Positions 19,462 through 27,642 of a DNA stretch of 64,000 nt are shown piece by piece. A program made the position numbers and the translations under genes. The stretch's first letter is position 1; every line of letters starts with the position of its first letter. Under the pieces are notes generated by a model, which saw nothing but the letters and a program-made list of their open reading frames with translations, did not search any database and was not told the DNA's origin. Source of the stretch: JAWPMT01 sp965267435 (GTDB lineage Bacteria; Bacteroidota; Bacteroidia; Cytophagales; Cyclobacteriaceae); assembly GCA_965267435.1 (NCBI GenBank), contig OZ253960.1:1364001-1428000 (forward strand). Reading direction: 5' to 3'.

Positions 19462-19803
19462 GGTTATTATCAGATTGTCATGTCCAATAATTTACGAAAG
19501 TTCAGGAGGCAATGCAATGAGATTTATCACCTGGCACAAGGGTGTGGTAGCTATGCCCCTGAATCCAATTAGAACAGGCCAGACCGCTTAAAAGCAGCCT
19601 CTTGGACTGTCCAATCGGTGCAATGGCGGCAAGCCTACGGCAGTGCGGATGGGTTCGCCTTCGATCAATTCGTCCTCCCTCACAAGTACGAAAAGCCAGA
19701 AGGTGGGCTATGAGTGCCACAAGTTGCGATTGAAAGGAAAGGGCGCTACCATGGCGAGACTGTTTAGTACATTACACCAAGTAACCCCGTGCTTATTTAA
19801 TTG
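19462..19803. other. Divergent intergenic region, no gene seen
   Basis: This 342-bp stretch lies between two divergently transcribed lipoprotein genes and should hold both promoters. I see no convincing coding sequence, RNA gene or strong hairpin. A 72-residue frame on the minus strand (19502-19720) has an arginine-, histidine- and cysteine-rich composition unlike real proteins here and no recognisable feature. No clear TAnnTTTG element was found. Confidence 0.5.
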
Positions 19804-21282
19804 ATGAAAGCTCGCGCTGCACTCAAACTACTTCCGCCATTGATTATTCTCGTGGGATGCACCGGCAGTCAACCGCCACCTGAAGAGACGCCGTTTCTGA
19901 CCGCTGTCGCTAAATACGCGGATACCATGGTCAGCCATGGACGCGACGTATACGGTGAGCCTTCACCTCTCTTTGCCTCTACCATGAATCGCCAGACCCT
20001 CAAAATCGACCCCACGATCGATACTGTCAAGATCGACGGTGTGCGTACCACAGACCGCTCGGTAACAGGAGGCAATCTCCTTCATGATGTGGATCTTTAT
20101 GAACTCCTGTATGGTCTCAGTGCCCTTACGGATGATCCCAGGTATGCAGCAGCTGCCGACAGTGCCTTTGGATTCTTCTTCAACACCTGCCAGAGCGAGA
20201 CAACCGATCTATACTGCTGGGGTGAACACCTCTTTTGGGACTTTCAACAGGATGACTGTGGTTATGCGCCCAAAACAGACTATCACGAATCGAACGTCTG
20301 GCCATTTTGGGATAAGGCGTATAACGTGGCACCGGAGCGTGCGTGGAAATATACCTTGGCGGAGTGGGAGCACCAGATACACGACAAGACCACGGGTGAC
20401 TTCAGTCGTCACGCCCGATATACCAGGCACGAGACGTTTTCTGGGTACGATTTTCCCCGCTACGCTGGCCAACTGATGGAGCGGTGGACATTTGCATACA
20501 AGCACCCAGCAAATGCCGATCGGCCTCGGAGGGAAGAACTCCGGCAGTATATCCAGGTGATGTTCGAGCGAATGAAGGAGAACATGGCACAATCGGCATC
20601 TGGCCTCCTTATTGCCGGTCGCACATCAAAGGGGGACCACAACCAAGTGGTCTGGCTTACAAGCAACCTGGAATTGGCGCGGTGTCTGGAAATTGCGGCG
20701 ACAGTCATGCAGCCTGCAATGGCCGCAGAGATGCGAGTTTTTGCCCTTAAGCAGGACCAGGACTTTCTCAAGGCACCTCATCGCATGGATTCGATCGGAG
20801 GGGGCTTTGCGGTCACGCTTCATGCAGAGACGGGGCTGCCGAGAGTTCGGTCTATGAATAAGCCTTACAGCTCCACGTGGAGTTCGGGTTACGGGTACGG
20901 TACGCACGCTGGCGTAGCGAATAGACTATATGCCCGCTACCGCACCCTACAAGTAACCAGCCCTGAAGTGGCCGAAGCATTCAAGGAGATGATCCTAAAG
21001 GCTGGAAGGATCTACCTGAGCTCAGAACCGGATACCAGCTACCTCCTAAAGCCGAATGAATTCGCGCAAGTCATCCAAATGCTACGCAACTGCTGGGAGC
21101 TTTCTGGAGACATACAATTCCTTGATCGGGCAGCACAATTTGCAGAGATCGGCATGTCACTGTTTTTCGATGATGCTTCGGCACTACCGAAGGCGACAAA
21201 CCAACATGATCATTATGAGTCCATTACTGGAGGGCCATCTTTCATGTTGCAGTTGTTGAGGCTTCATGAGGCACGGCAATAG
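19804..21282 (+). CDS. Lipoprotein, probable (alpha/alpha)6-barrel carbohydrate-active enzyme
   Basis: Starting at the ATG at 19804 (the TTG just before it is less likely), the product has 492 residues. A lipoprotein signal with lipobox ILVGC (Cys about 19) is followed by a mature protein rich in paired helices and aromatic residues, e.g. LFWDFQQDDCGY, YHESNVWPFWDKAY, and the C-terminal block YSSTWSSGYGYG. This pattern resembles six-hairpin glycosidase or polysaccharide-lyase-like proteins found in Bacteroidota and Planctomycetes. I cannot assign a numbered CAZy family or name catalytic residues. It would act at the cell surface or periplasmic face of a membrane. It is transcribed alone, convergent with the histidine kinase gene. 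Confidence 0.75.
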   Translation: MKARAALKLLPPLIILVGCTGSQPPPEETPFLTAVAKYADTMVSHGRDVYGEPSPLFASTMNRQTLKIDPTIDTVKIDGVRTTDRSVTGGNLLHDVDLYELLYGLSALTDDPRYAAAADSAFGFFFNTCQSETTDLYCWGEHLFWDFQQDDCGYAPKTDYHESNVWPFWDKAYNVAPERAWKYTLAEWEHQIHDKTTGDFSRHARYTRHETFSGYDFPRYAGQLMERWTFAYKHPANADRPRREELRQYIQVMFERMKENMAQSASGLLIAGRTSKGDHNQVVWLTSNLELARCLEIAATVMQPAMAAEMRVFALKQDQDFLKAPHRMDSIGGGFAVTLHAETGLPRVRSMNKPYSSTWSSGYGYGTHAGVANRLYARYRTLQVTSPEVAEAFKEMILKAGRIYLSSEPDTSYLLKPNEFAQVIQMLRNCWELSGDIQFLDRAAQFAEIGMSLFFDDASALPKATNQHDHYESITGGPSFMLQLLRLHEARQ

Positions 21283-21327
21283 CCAGACAAATCGATTGAT
21301 CACAGGAAAATCACGAATCAACGTCCT

Positions 21328-22125
21328 TCACTCCACTGATTCCTCAATATAGTCTGTTGGCACCGACAGAGAGATGCAAGTTCCTCGTCCCTTCTCACTT
21401 TGAATATTCAACTCAGCGCCAATCAACCTTGCCCGATGATGGATATTGTACAATCCTGTTCCCTTTGATGAATTGGAGTTCTTTGTGACTTCAAAACCCA
21501 CACCATCGTCTTCTATCTTCAACCTAAATTCACTCTTGGTGCTCTCGAGTTTAGCAACAACCTTTTGAGCCTGCGCATGCTTCACTATATTGTGAAGACA
21601 CTCCTGCACGATGCGAAAGATGATCAATTGCGTTTCCTTGTTCAAAAGATCTTTTGCCTGGCCACTGGAAAAGTCTACATCGAATATCTCCAGCTTCTTC
21701 AATAGTTTGAATTCCAGCGCAATAGCCTCAGAGAGGCTTTGATTCCGTATAAACTCTGAATTCAGCGTTTTAGTAAGTGTTCTCAACTGATCGATGACTT
21801 TCGTTAATATCTGATTTGAGGTTTCCTGTTTCTGTGAGGAGATGTCATCTTTCGGTTGTATCATATTGACATTCAGCTTGGCAAGAGCCAGCATTTGGCC
21901 AATATTGTCGTGAATTTCCTGGGCAAGTGACGTCAAGGTTCTTTCCTTCATTTCCAGTTGAGCCCTCAGGATCTCTTCATTGAAGGCAGCTTCCCTTTCC
22001 TTTCGCTCAAGCATATACTGGTTATACCTGCGTTGATGAAAAATCAGGAAGAGGACGACAAACGTGGTAATGAGAAAAATGAGGAATGTCGCCCCTATAA
22101 TGATCTCTACTGGTGCTTGCTGCAT
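21328..22125 (-). CDS. Sensor histidine kinase, NarL/DesK-like, without sensor domain
   Basis: The 265-residue product has one N-terminal transmembrane helix (about 8-29), a short coiled coil, a HisKA_3-type dimerisation region with the phosphoacceptor His72 in 'LAQEIHDNIGQMLALAK', and an ATPase domain with an N-box (IVQECLHNIVKHA), G1 (DDGVGFE) and G2 (GTGLYNIHHRARLIG). It should autophosphorylate and pass phosphate to a NarL-type regulator, most likely the one at 23214. There is no extracellular sensor domain, so signal input probably comes from another protein; the 7-TM protein immediately upstream is the obvious candidate. Its start lies 19 bp inside the end of that gene, implying coupled translation. 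Confidence 0.92.
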   Translation of the reverse strand: MQQAPVEIIIGATFLIFLITTFVVLFLIFHQRRYNQYMLERKEREAAFNEEILRAQLEMKERTLTSLAQEIHDNIGQMLALAKLNVNMIQPKDDISSQKQETSNQILTKVIDQLRTLTKTLNSEFIRNQSLSEAIALEFKLLKKLEIFDVDFSSGQAKDLLNKETQLIIFRIVQECLHNIVKHAQAQKVVAKLESTKSEFRLKIEDDGVGFEVTKNSNSSKGTGLYNIHHRARLIGAELNIQSEKGRGTCISLSVPTDYIEESVE

Positions 22126-22745
22126 CTATATCCAATTATGAGATATCCGCACATGATAGACATGACGACATTATGAATAAACCAAAGCACCCATTGATTA
22201 GCGACTGATTCTTTGGTCAAGTAACTATAGCTGATGAAGATAGAGAAATTAGCTGTGAAGTAGGTGAAGAGCCCCGTCACATGCCAGAAGCTACGATATT
22301 TTGTGATCTTCAACGTCTTGTACTGAAAGAATGTCTCCTTGTAGAAAAGCAGGCAATAGAGGACCAGAACCGTGCTGACAAACGAATAGAAGAGACTTGG
22401 AAACTCATACAACCCCTGCCAAAAGATACTGCAGATGTAAAACAACAATGTAGCCGCACCCATGATCGTAACCAGAGCCCGTGCTCTCCGAAAGGTAAGA
22501 ACCTTGCTAAAGTAGACAGATAGTATCCAGAAGCTTAGCAGGACATTGGCATGATACACTGGCAGATTAGTTTCACAGCTATCACACTCGCTGATATAGC
22601 CGGCAATGCCATTGAGAACTATTTGCAGTATTAAAAACCACAAGACATAATCTCGGTGGTCGGCAGTTCTGCGGCCCAATACTACATAGGCCACGACAGC
22701 GACAGGTGAGATTATGTCTAGGTGCTTTAGAAGCTCATTCAACAT
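22107..22745 (-). CDS. Seven-helix membrane protein, candidate sensor of the adjacent kinase
   Basis: About 212 residues from the ATG at 22745, which lies 8 nt beyond the stop of the upstream gene. An earlier ATG at 22781 is possible but would overlap that gene by 28 bp. Seven hydrophobic segments are visible, including DYVLWFLILQIVLNGIAGYI, NVLLSFWILSVYFSKVL, LVTIMGAATLLFYICSIFW and VLWFIHNVVMSIMCGYLIIG. A pair of cysteines (SECDSCETN) sits in a loop after the second helix. No family is recognised with certainty. Position between a small protein and a kinase lacking a sensor domain suggests it receives the signal; this is inference. Confidence 0.75.
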   Translation of the reverse strand: MLNELLKHLDIISPVAVVAYVVLGRRTADHRDYVLWFLILQIVLNGIAGYISECDSCETNLPVYHANVLLSFWILSVYFSKVLTFRRARALVTIMGAATLLFYICSIFWQGLYEFPSLFYSFVSTVLVLYCLLFYKETFFQYKTLKITKYRSFWHVTGLFTYFTANFSIFISYSYLTKESVANQWVLWFIHNVVMSIMCGYLIIGYRCSKHQ

Positions 22746-22753
22746 CCAATCAA

Positions 22754-23014
22754 CTACTCGAAATCGTCGGTCCTCGGACAACCGGGAGGCTTAGGGCAGC
22801 CCGTCTTGGTCATTGAGTACATTTTATCCGGGTCCTTTGAATTGCCTACCGTGGCTTCAACTACGAGTTTGAAGTCTGGTCCATGGAGATGCTTGCAATT
22901 CAGGGTCACAAAAAAAGTATCGAGGTGGTCATCCTCAGGGATATGCTCGATTAAGTCACGTATATCTTCAAGTTTGAAGGTATACTGACAGTGGACATTA
23001 GTTGGGTCGCTCAT
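22754..23014 (-). CDS. Small hypothetical protein of the kinase operon
   Basis: An 86-residue soluble acidic protein with no signal peptide. It contains four cysteines (positions about 9, 40, 73 and 79) and ends with a proline/cysteine-rich tail (GCPKPPGCPRTDDFE). I do not recognise a family. It is the first gene of a three-gene unit (small protein, 7-TM protein, histidine kinase) with gaps or overlaps of a few bases, so it is likely cotranscribed and may modulate the signalling proteins. The coding call rests on frame length, position in the operon and composition. Confidence 0.6.
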   Translation of the reverse strand: MSDPTNVHCQYTFKLEDIRDLIEHIPEDDHLDTFFVTLNCKHLHGPDFKLVVEATVGNSKDPDKMYSMTKTGCPKPPGCPRTDDFE

Positions 23015-23042
23015 CTTTTGTTAATGTTTATTTAAAGCTACC

Positions 23043-23050
23043 CAAATATG
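23043..23050 (-). promoter_or_regulatory. Candidate -7 element for the small-protein/7TM/kinase operon
   Basis: On the minus strand this reads CATATTTG, one base off the Bacteroidota -7 consensus TAnnTTTG, 28 nt upstream of the ATG at 23014. No convincing -33 TTG was found at the usual distance, so confidence is low. Confidence 0.25.
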
Positions 23051-23097
23051 CAATGAACGCTGTGGATGTGCCAGCGGATTATCACATGTTTCCCGAG

Positions 23098-23145
23098 GGT
23101 GAAATCCCTCTTCCACCAAGGGGTGATTTCATCGCCGCTTTTTTT
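23098..23145 (+). terminator. Hairpin followed by T7 in the leader of the response-regulator gene
   Basis: GGTGAAATC (23098-23106) pairs with GATTTCATC (23125-23133) with one G-T wobble; inner CCT/AGG bases can extend it. Five bases later there is a run of seven T (23139-23145). On the plus strand this looks like an intrinsic terminator, but no plus-strand gene lies upstream. It sits about 70 bp before the response-regulator start, so it could be an attenuator or simply block transcription entering from upstream. Confidence 0.4.
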
Positions 23146-23213
23146 AAGTTGTTTCCATTTGTTTCCTTTACTTGCGTCAACATTCAAAATTATTTGAGTG
23201 CGGTGAACAAACA

Positions 23214-23873
23214 ATGCTAGCGATGAGCCACAACGTAGTACGCATTGCCCTCGCTGATGACCATGTCTTGTTGCGCAAAGGGATAGCAGAGATCATTAAT
23301 GGTTTTCGTGGCTATGAAGTCTGTGCTGAGGCTAGCAACGGCAGGGATTTGATTGACATGATGGAGAGGGACGGTGAGCTACCAGACATCGCCATCCTCG
23401 ATGTCAATATGCCCAAATTTGGTGGCCTTGAGACTTGCCAACTGATTCAGGAAAAGTTTCCGGAGGTGCGTGTCATTGCGCTTTCTATGTACGACGATGA
23501 GAAGACCATCATCCAGATGCTAAAGGCTGGTGCCAATGGCTACTTGCTAAAGGATGTACATCCAGCGGAGTTGGAGGCAGCATTGAGGCAAGTCATGGAC
23601 AAGGGTCACTATTATTCAGAGCTAATCAGCTCAATCATGATGAACAACCTCCGGGATGGAGGCCAAGACAGTAAGGATACGTTAAACGAGCGGGAGATAC
23701 AGTTCCTACGGTTGGCGGCTACCGAGCTTACCTACAAGGAGATCGCACAGGAGATGGAGTTGTCACCAAGAACAATCGATGGCTATCGAGAGAGCCTCTT
23801 CGAGAAGTTGCAAGCCAAAAGTAGGGTGGGTCTGGTGCTATACGCCATCAAGAGCGGTATCGTTGAAGTCTAA
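23214..23873 (+). CDS. NarL/LuxR-type response regulator
   Basis: About 219 residues from the ATG at 23214; an ATG at 23223 (MSHNVVRIALADDH) is equally possible and a TTG at 23172 is unlikely. The receiver domain has the acidic pair in ALADDH, the phosphoacceptor Asp63 in AILDVNMP, Ser in ALSMYDD and Lys in YLLKDV. The C-terminal LuxR-type helix-turn-helix reads LNEREIQFLRLAATELTYKE and 'MELSPRTIDGYRESLFEKL'. It is divergent from the histidine kinase operon and is its most likely phosphorylation partner. Target genes are unknown; its own upstream region and the kinase operon are natural candidates. Confidence 0.93.
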   Translation: MLAMSHNVVRIALADDHVLLRKGIAEIINGFRGYEVCAEASNGRDLIDMMERDGELPDIAILDVNMPKFGGLETCQLIQEKFPEVRVIALSMYDDEKTIIQMLKAGANGYLLKDVHPAELEAALRQVMDKGHYYSELISSIMMNNLRDGGQDSKDTLNEREIQFLRLAATELTYKEIAQEMELSPRTIDGYRESLFEKLQAKSRVGLVLYAIKSGIVEV

Positions 23874-24189
23874 CCCTCTCCCGGGAAATTTACCCTTCGC
23901 TTATGGGGGATTTCACCGGAGGCCAGTACCAGACCAATACCCTTCAATTGTTGGATATTAAGCTCACTCAAGAGCTTCTGAAATGTCCAATTTTGCATCT
24001 CCGCCATAAACCCTCTCCAAGAAATGACCTCTATCGTTTTCTACCACTTCCAGAAGTAAGGCCTATTTAGTAATGAAATTGCGGTTTGACCTTACTAAGA
24101 AGTTGTTTCTCCCATCATGACATGGGAATAAATAAACAATCTTCGTAAATTTTAAACTGCCTTTTTGGCTCACAAAAACAGAAACACCT
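23874..24189. other. Intergenic region with two inverted repeats upstream of serine dehydratase
   Basis: This 316-bp stretch holds no credible gene. TTAGTAA (24067-24073) is matched by TTACTAA (24092-24098), and TCCCAT (24110-24115) by ATGGGA (24122-24127) around a 6-base loop. Both lie within 125 bp of the serine dehydratase ATG. An AT-rich TAAATTTT at 24146-24153 resembles TAnnTTTG in seven of eight positions. These are candidates for a promoter and operator, not proven sites. Confidence 0.35.
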
Positions 24190-25734
24190 ATGTCCACACC
24201 CAGTATTTTCAACGACGTATTAGGCCCGGTGATGCGCGGACCATCGAGTTCACACAGCGCCGCTGCCTTGCGGATAGGGCGATTGGTCCGGGACCTCATG
24301 GACGGTGACATCCAACATGTGTTAGTGGAATACGATCCCAACGGTTCACTGGTCACTACCCACAAAAGCCAGGGAACGGACATGGGGCTGGCCGGTGGAT
24401 TATTGGGGTGGGAACCGACCGATGAGCGACTGATGGACTATGAAAGCCAAATCGAGACCTCGGGCATTGACATTGAAGTGCGCTACGTGAGCTACGGGGC
24501 CACACATGCAAACACCTACAAGCTGACGATCAGTAATCCGCAGGAGCGACATGAAATGGTCGCCCTCTCTACGGGAGGCGGTATGATCGAGGTGGTCGAA
24601 ATCGATGGAGCGGCAGTTTCAATGGCTGGCGACTACTATGAACTTTTGGTGTATGCTGAAAGCCCCGCCGTACTGGAGCAAGGGGGATTCAGCGCGACTT
24701 GGCACGATGGTCGGCAGTCCTTTGGTCGTGTCAGGGCTACCAGGCCATTCGACGAAGAAACGCTCGAACGTCTCCGAGATCTACCGGGGGTAAACACTGT
24801 GAAATGCCTAGAACCTGTCCTTCCCGTCATGGGTACAGAAGCAGCAATGCCATTTTCTAATGTCGCTGAAATGCTGGAGTTCAATGTGGACAACCAGGAA
24901 CTTTGGCAACTGGGGATGGCTTATGAAGCCGCAAGAAGCGGTTACAATGAAGAGAAGCTTCAGCAGATCATGTTGGAGCTGATTGGTATCTGGAAAAACG
25001 CTATCCAGAGCGGAATCCAGGGCACGCACTACCACGACCGGATACTCCCCAGCCAGGCACCGGGATTTGATAAAACCAAAAGGGCAGGGGGTCTCCTCGA
25101 GAGCCCGCTGACCAACGAGATCATCCTCGCTGTCTCAGCGATGATGGACGTAAAGAGCTCGATGGGCATTATCGTCGCTGCACCCACAGCGGGCTCCTGC
25201 GGTACGCTCCCCGGTACCGTCATCGGCGCAGCCAAAGCGCTCAACCTAACGGATGATGACATGGTGAAAGCGCTCTTCGCAGCAGGGATCATTGGCGTAT
25301 TCATTACAAGTGGCGCCACGTTTGCCGCTGAAGAAGCAGGCTGCATGGCGGAAACAGGCGCTGCCGGAAGCATGGCTGCTGCCGCCTTGGTGACGATGGC
25401 CGGAGGAACCCTGGATCAGACCATCGCCGCCGCATCATTCGCACTACAAAACTCCTTCGGCCTAATCTGTGATCCCATTGGTAACAGAGTCGAAGCACCC
25501 TGCATGGGAAAGAATATCAACGCCGCCAGCAACGCACTGTCCTGCGCCAACATGGCACTTTCAGACTACACCGACCTACTGCCATTCGACGAAGTCATCG
25601 AATCCATGAACAAGGTAGGAAAGGCCATGCCCCGAGAGCACTGCTGTACGGGCCTTGGCGGGTTGGCCGTGACACCTACGGCTAAGAAGATCGAAGGGGA
25701 ACTAGAGAGTCGGGGAGTGAAGGTGGGGTGCTGA
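24190..25734 (+). CDS. sdaA: L-serine ammonia-lyase (iron-sulfur, fused alpha/beta chains)
   Basis: The 514-residue protein converts L-serine to pyruvate and ammonia in the cytoplasm using a [4Fe-4S] cluster. The beta-type domain comes first, with the signature GPVMRGPSSSHSAAALRIGR, and the alpha-type domain occupies roughly residues 240-514. Cluster and active-site regions are visible: PTAGSCGTLPGT, EEAGCMAETGAAGSMAAA, GLICDPIGNRVEAPCMGKN and a C-terminal EHCCTGLGGLA. The length matches the fused single-chain form. It is monocistronic with a structured 316-bp upstream region. Family assignment is firm; the symbol follows common use for this enzyme. Confidence 0.95.
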   Translation: MSTPSIFNDVLGPVMRGPSSSHSAAALRIGRLVRDLMDGDIQHVLVEYDPNGSLVTTHKSQGTDMGLAGGLLGWEPTDERLMDYESQIETSGIDIEVRYVSYGATHANTYKLTISNPQERHEMVALSTGGGMIEVVEIDGAAVSMAGDYYELLVYAESPAVLEQGGFSATWHDGRQSFGRVRATRPFDEETLERLRDLPGVNTVKCLEPVLPVMGTEAAMPFSNVAEMLEFNVDNQELWQLGMAYEAARSGYNEEKLQQIMLELIGIWKNAIQSGIQGTHYHDRILPSQAPGFDKTKRAGGLLESPLTNEIILAVSAMMDVKSSMGIIVAAPTAGSCGTLPGTVIGAAKALNLTDDDMVKALFAAGIIGVFITSGATFAAEEAGCMAETGAAGSMAAAALVTMAGGTLDQTIAAASFALQNSFGLICDPIGNRVEAPCMGKNINAASNALSCANMALSDYTDLLPFDEVIESMNKVGKAMPREHCCTGLGGLAVTPTAKKIEGELESRGVKVGC

Positions 25735-25864
25735 ATTAGTTCGACTTACTGTTGCACCAGCGCTGAGAGCCGATGCCCGGTAGAATTAATACCCAAAACT
25801 AGGTATTGCCCATTTCCAGTATTTCCCTGAATTTCGAGTCAAACCAAAACCTAAACTACATCTC

Positions 25865-26236
25865 ATGGCAATTTTTAAGGAAAAGTCCGACAAACTCAAC
25901 TTCATCATCAACAGCGATGGCGGTCCGGTTGAAATCACTCTTACCAATCAAAATGGAACGGAAGCCAGTGTTTCATATAGCTTTCCTCCCAAGCGAGTAG
26001 ACTCAGACAACCCCTCTAATTCCGTTGGAAGCGCTTCACAACTGGCAGGAAGAAGTGTTGCCTTCAGTGGTGCTGCCAATAACCCAATGAGCAACAACAA
26101 CAAAGTGAAACACACTATATCACAAGGAACGGAGTCACTTACTTACATCTTCCCAGATGATTATTCGGGAGACCCTTCGTACGCTGACACCAGCGACTCT
26201 ATAGCCTATGAATTCTCCGTCAATTTCAATCTATGA
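25865..26236 (+). CDS. Hypothetical protein coupled to a secreted protein gene
   Basis: A 123-residue protein with no signal peptide and no transmembrane segment. It is rich in Ser, Asn and beta-branched residues, with alternating strands (KLNFIINSDGGPVEITLTNQ, ESLTYIFPDDYSG) that suggest a small beta sandwich. I do not recognise a family. Its stop codon overlaps the start of the next gene in an ATGA, so both are probably translated together. The 130-bp gap to serine dehydratase makes it likely that this pair has its own promoter. Confidence 0.65.
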   Translation: MAIFKEKSDKLNFIINSDGGPVEITLTNQNGTEASVSYSFPPKRVDSDNPSNSVGSASQLAGRSVAFSGAANNPMSNNNKVKHTISQGTESLTYIFPDDYSGDPSYADTSDSIAYEFSVNFNL

Positions 26237-27582
26237 TGATGAAATGTTTGAAGCTACTCAGCTTCCTCATCTTGGGATCTCCCTTTTTTCTCATTGCTCA
26301 AGATGGCAAGCAGTCTTTGGATCAATTGCAAGCACCCTCGATGCCTGCAGCAACGATAGTAGGTTCTCAAGTCAATGAGATTACCAGACCTGGTGATATA
26401 AAAGACTTCAAGGCTACGCTGTTAAACAATTTCATGGACTCGACGGGGAGCTTTCTCTTCCCAAACAACTATGGGCTCGAGTTCAATCCTTACCATTTGC
26501 TTGGGATGCCGAACTTCGAGTATTCGGAGTATCTCGACGACAAGATGAGCCAAAATATTTGGCGGACTTTGTCCTTATCCTTCGCGACCAACAACCAATT
26601 TGTTGTCAATGACACCGTGAACACGAACGCTCTGGGCTTGGGGGCAAGGGTAACATTATTGAAAGGCACTGTGAGTCAGGATTTGCGTGACGCTGTCTTG
26701 AAAGCGAGAAAGGGAAATTTGGACGGCCTGAACATCTTGAGCGATGCAAATTCCTTCATTAGAACCTATCTAAATGAAGATTCCCTCACAGCCAACTACA
26801 GCAAGAACCATTTAATGGCCTGGCTCTTGAGTGCCATCAACCAGTACTATTCGCCATCAGAATCGAAGCAAATAGTACTATCTGCTGTCAAGCAAATATT
26901 CGATCTTATCCCTGAATCCACTAAGATGGGAGATGTGGCAAATGCTTTCAGCGACGCGTATATCGAGCATATCCAATCAGACCGCTTAACCACCCTCCAG
27001 ACACTCTTGGATCGAGTTAAGACAGAAAGATATGGATGGAAACTTGACGTCAACTATGCCCAAGCCCTGAACTTTCCAAACAACAACTGGAATGAAAGTG
27101 TGACCTCCCGATTAGGTGCCTGGCTCAACTTGTCATTCACTCCCTCAAAGAAGGAATCTTCATACAAGGTGCCAACGGACTTTCAGTTTATCCTTTTAGG
27201 CAGAGTAACTAGCGTCAACCAGGACTTTGTTGATAGCTTTCAACCTGACACCAGCGATTTCAAAATCGGAACAAATTTCGATCTAGGCCTCAGGCTCGTG
27301 TACGACACCAAAAAGTTCTCGGTAGAAGGAGAATTCATCCAGAGGTGGAATAGGAAGAAGATTACTCGGGAAATAGATGGAATGGACTTCTTTGCCTGGC
27401 AAGGGGACAATTCGAATAAATTCGTCCTGAATTTGAACTACAATGTTTCGAAAGACGTGGTAATCTCGTACAACATAGGCAAAAACTATGATTCGGCCTT
27501 CAAGAGCACTGGTAATCTAATTTCTGGATTGACGGTCAATTTCGGCTTCGGCGGATACAAGCTAGAGGATCTCCTCAAATAA
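26233..27582 (+). CDS. Exported protein with outer-membrane-like C-terminus, unknown function
   Basis: The 449-residue protein (ATG at 26233, with alternatives at 26236 and 26239) begins with a signal peptide MMMKCLKLLSFLILGSPFFLIAQ. The middle part is helical (about residues 140-260). The C-terminal half shows alternating amphipathic strands such as FDLGLRLVYDTKKFSVEGEF and KFVLNLNYNVSKDVVISYNI, with a GLTVNFGFGGYK near the end, typical of beta-barrel outer-membrane proteins. No family is recognised. It overlaps the upstream small gene by 4 bp. The pair may form a small envelope system, but the function is open. Confidence 0.7.
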   Translation: MMMKCLKLLSFLILGSPFFLIAQDGKQSLDQLQAPSMPAATIVGSQVNEITRPGDIKDFKATLLNNFMDSTGSFLFPNNYGLEFNPYHLLGMPNFEYSEYLDDKMSQNIWRTLSLSFATNNQFVVNDTVNTNALGLGARVTLLKGTVSQDLRDAVLKARKGNLDGLNILSDANSFIRTYLNEDSLTANYSKNHLMAWLLSAINQYYSPSESKQIVLSAVKQIFDLIPESTKMGDVANAFSDAYIEHIQSDRLTTLQTLLDRVKTERYGWKLDVNYAQALNFPNNNWNESVTSRLGAWLNLSFTPSKKESSYKVPTDFQFILLGRVTSVNQDFVDSFQPDTSDFKIGTNFDLGLRLVYDTKKFSVEGEFIQRWNRKKITREIDGMDFFAWQGDNSNKFVLNLNYNVSKDVVISYNIGKNYDSAFKSTGNLISGLTVNFGFGGYKLEDLLK

Positions 27583-27642
27583 AGGATCAGCTTATATACG
27601 AACAACGACTGGTACGCGTCCTCCCGCTTGGGACCTCCGCCC

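Noticed and set aside
19502..19720. 72-residue minus-strand frame between the two lipoprotein genes
   Set aside because: Arg/His/Cys-rich composition typical of a chance frame, with no neighbours on the same strand close enough to suggest an operon.
24190..25734. Serine dehydratase and glutaminase as parts of one regulon in the window
   Set aside because: They are 38 kb apart with no shared upstream motif that I can see; only a general metabolic link through ammonia remains.
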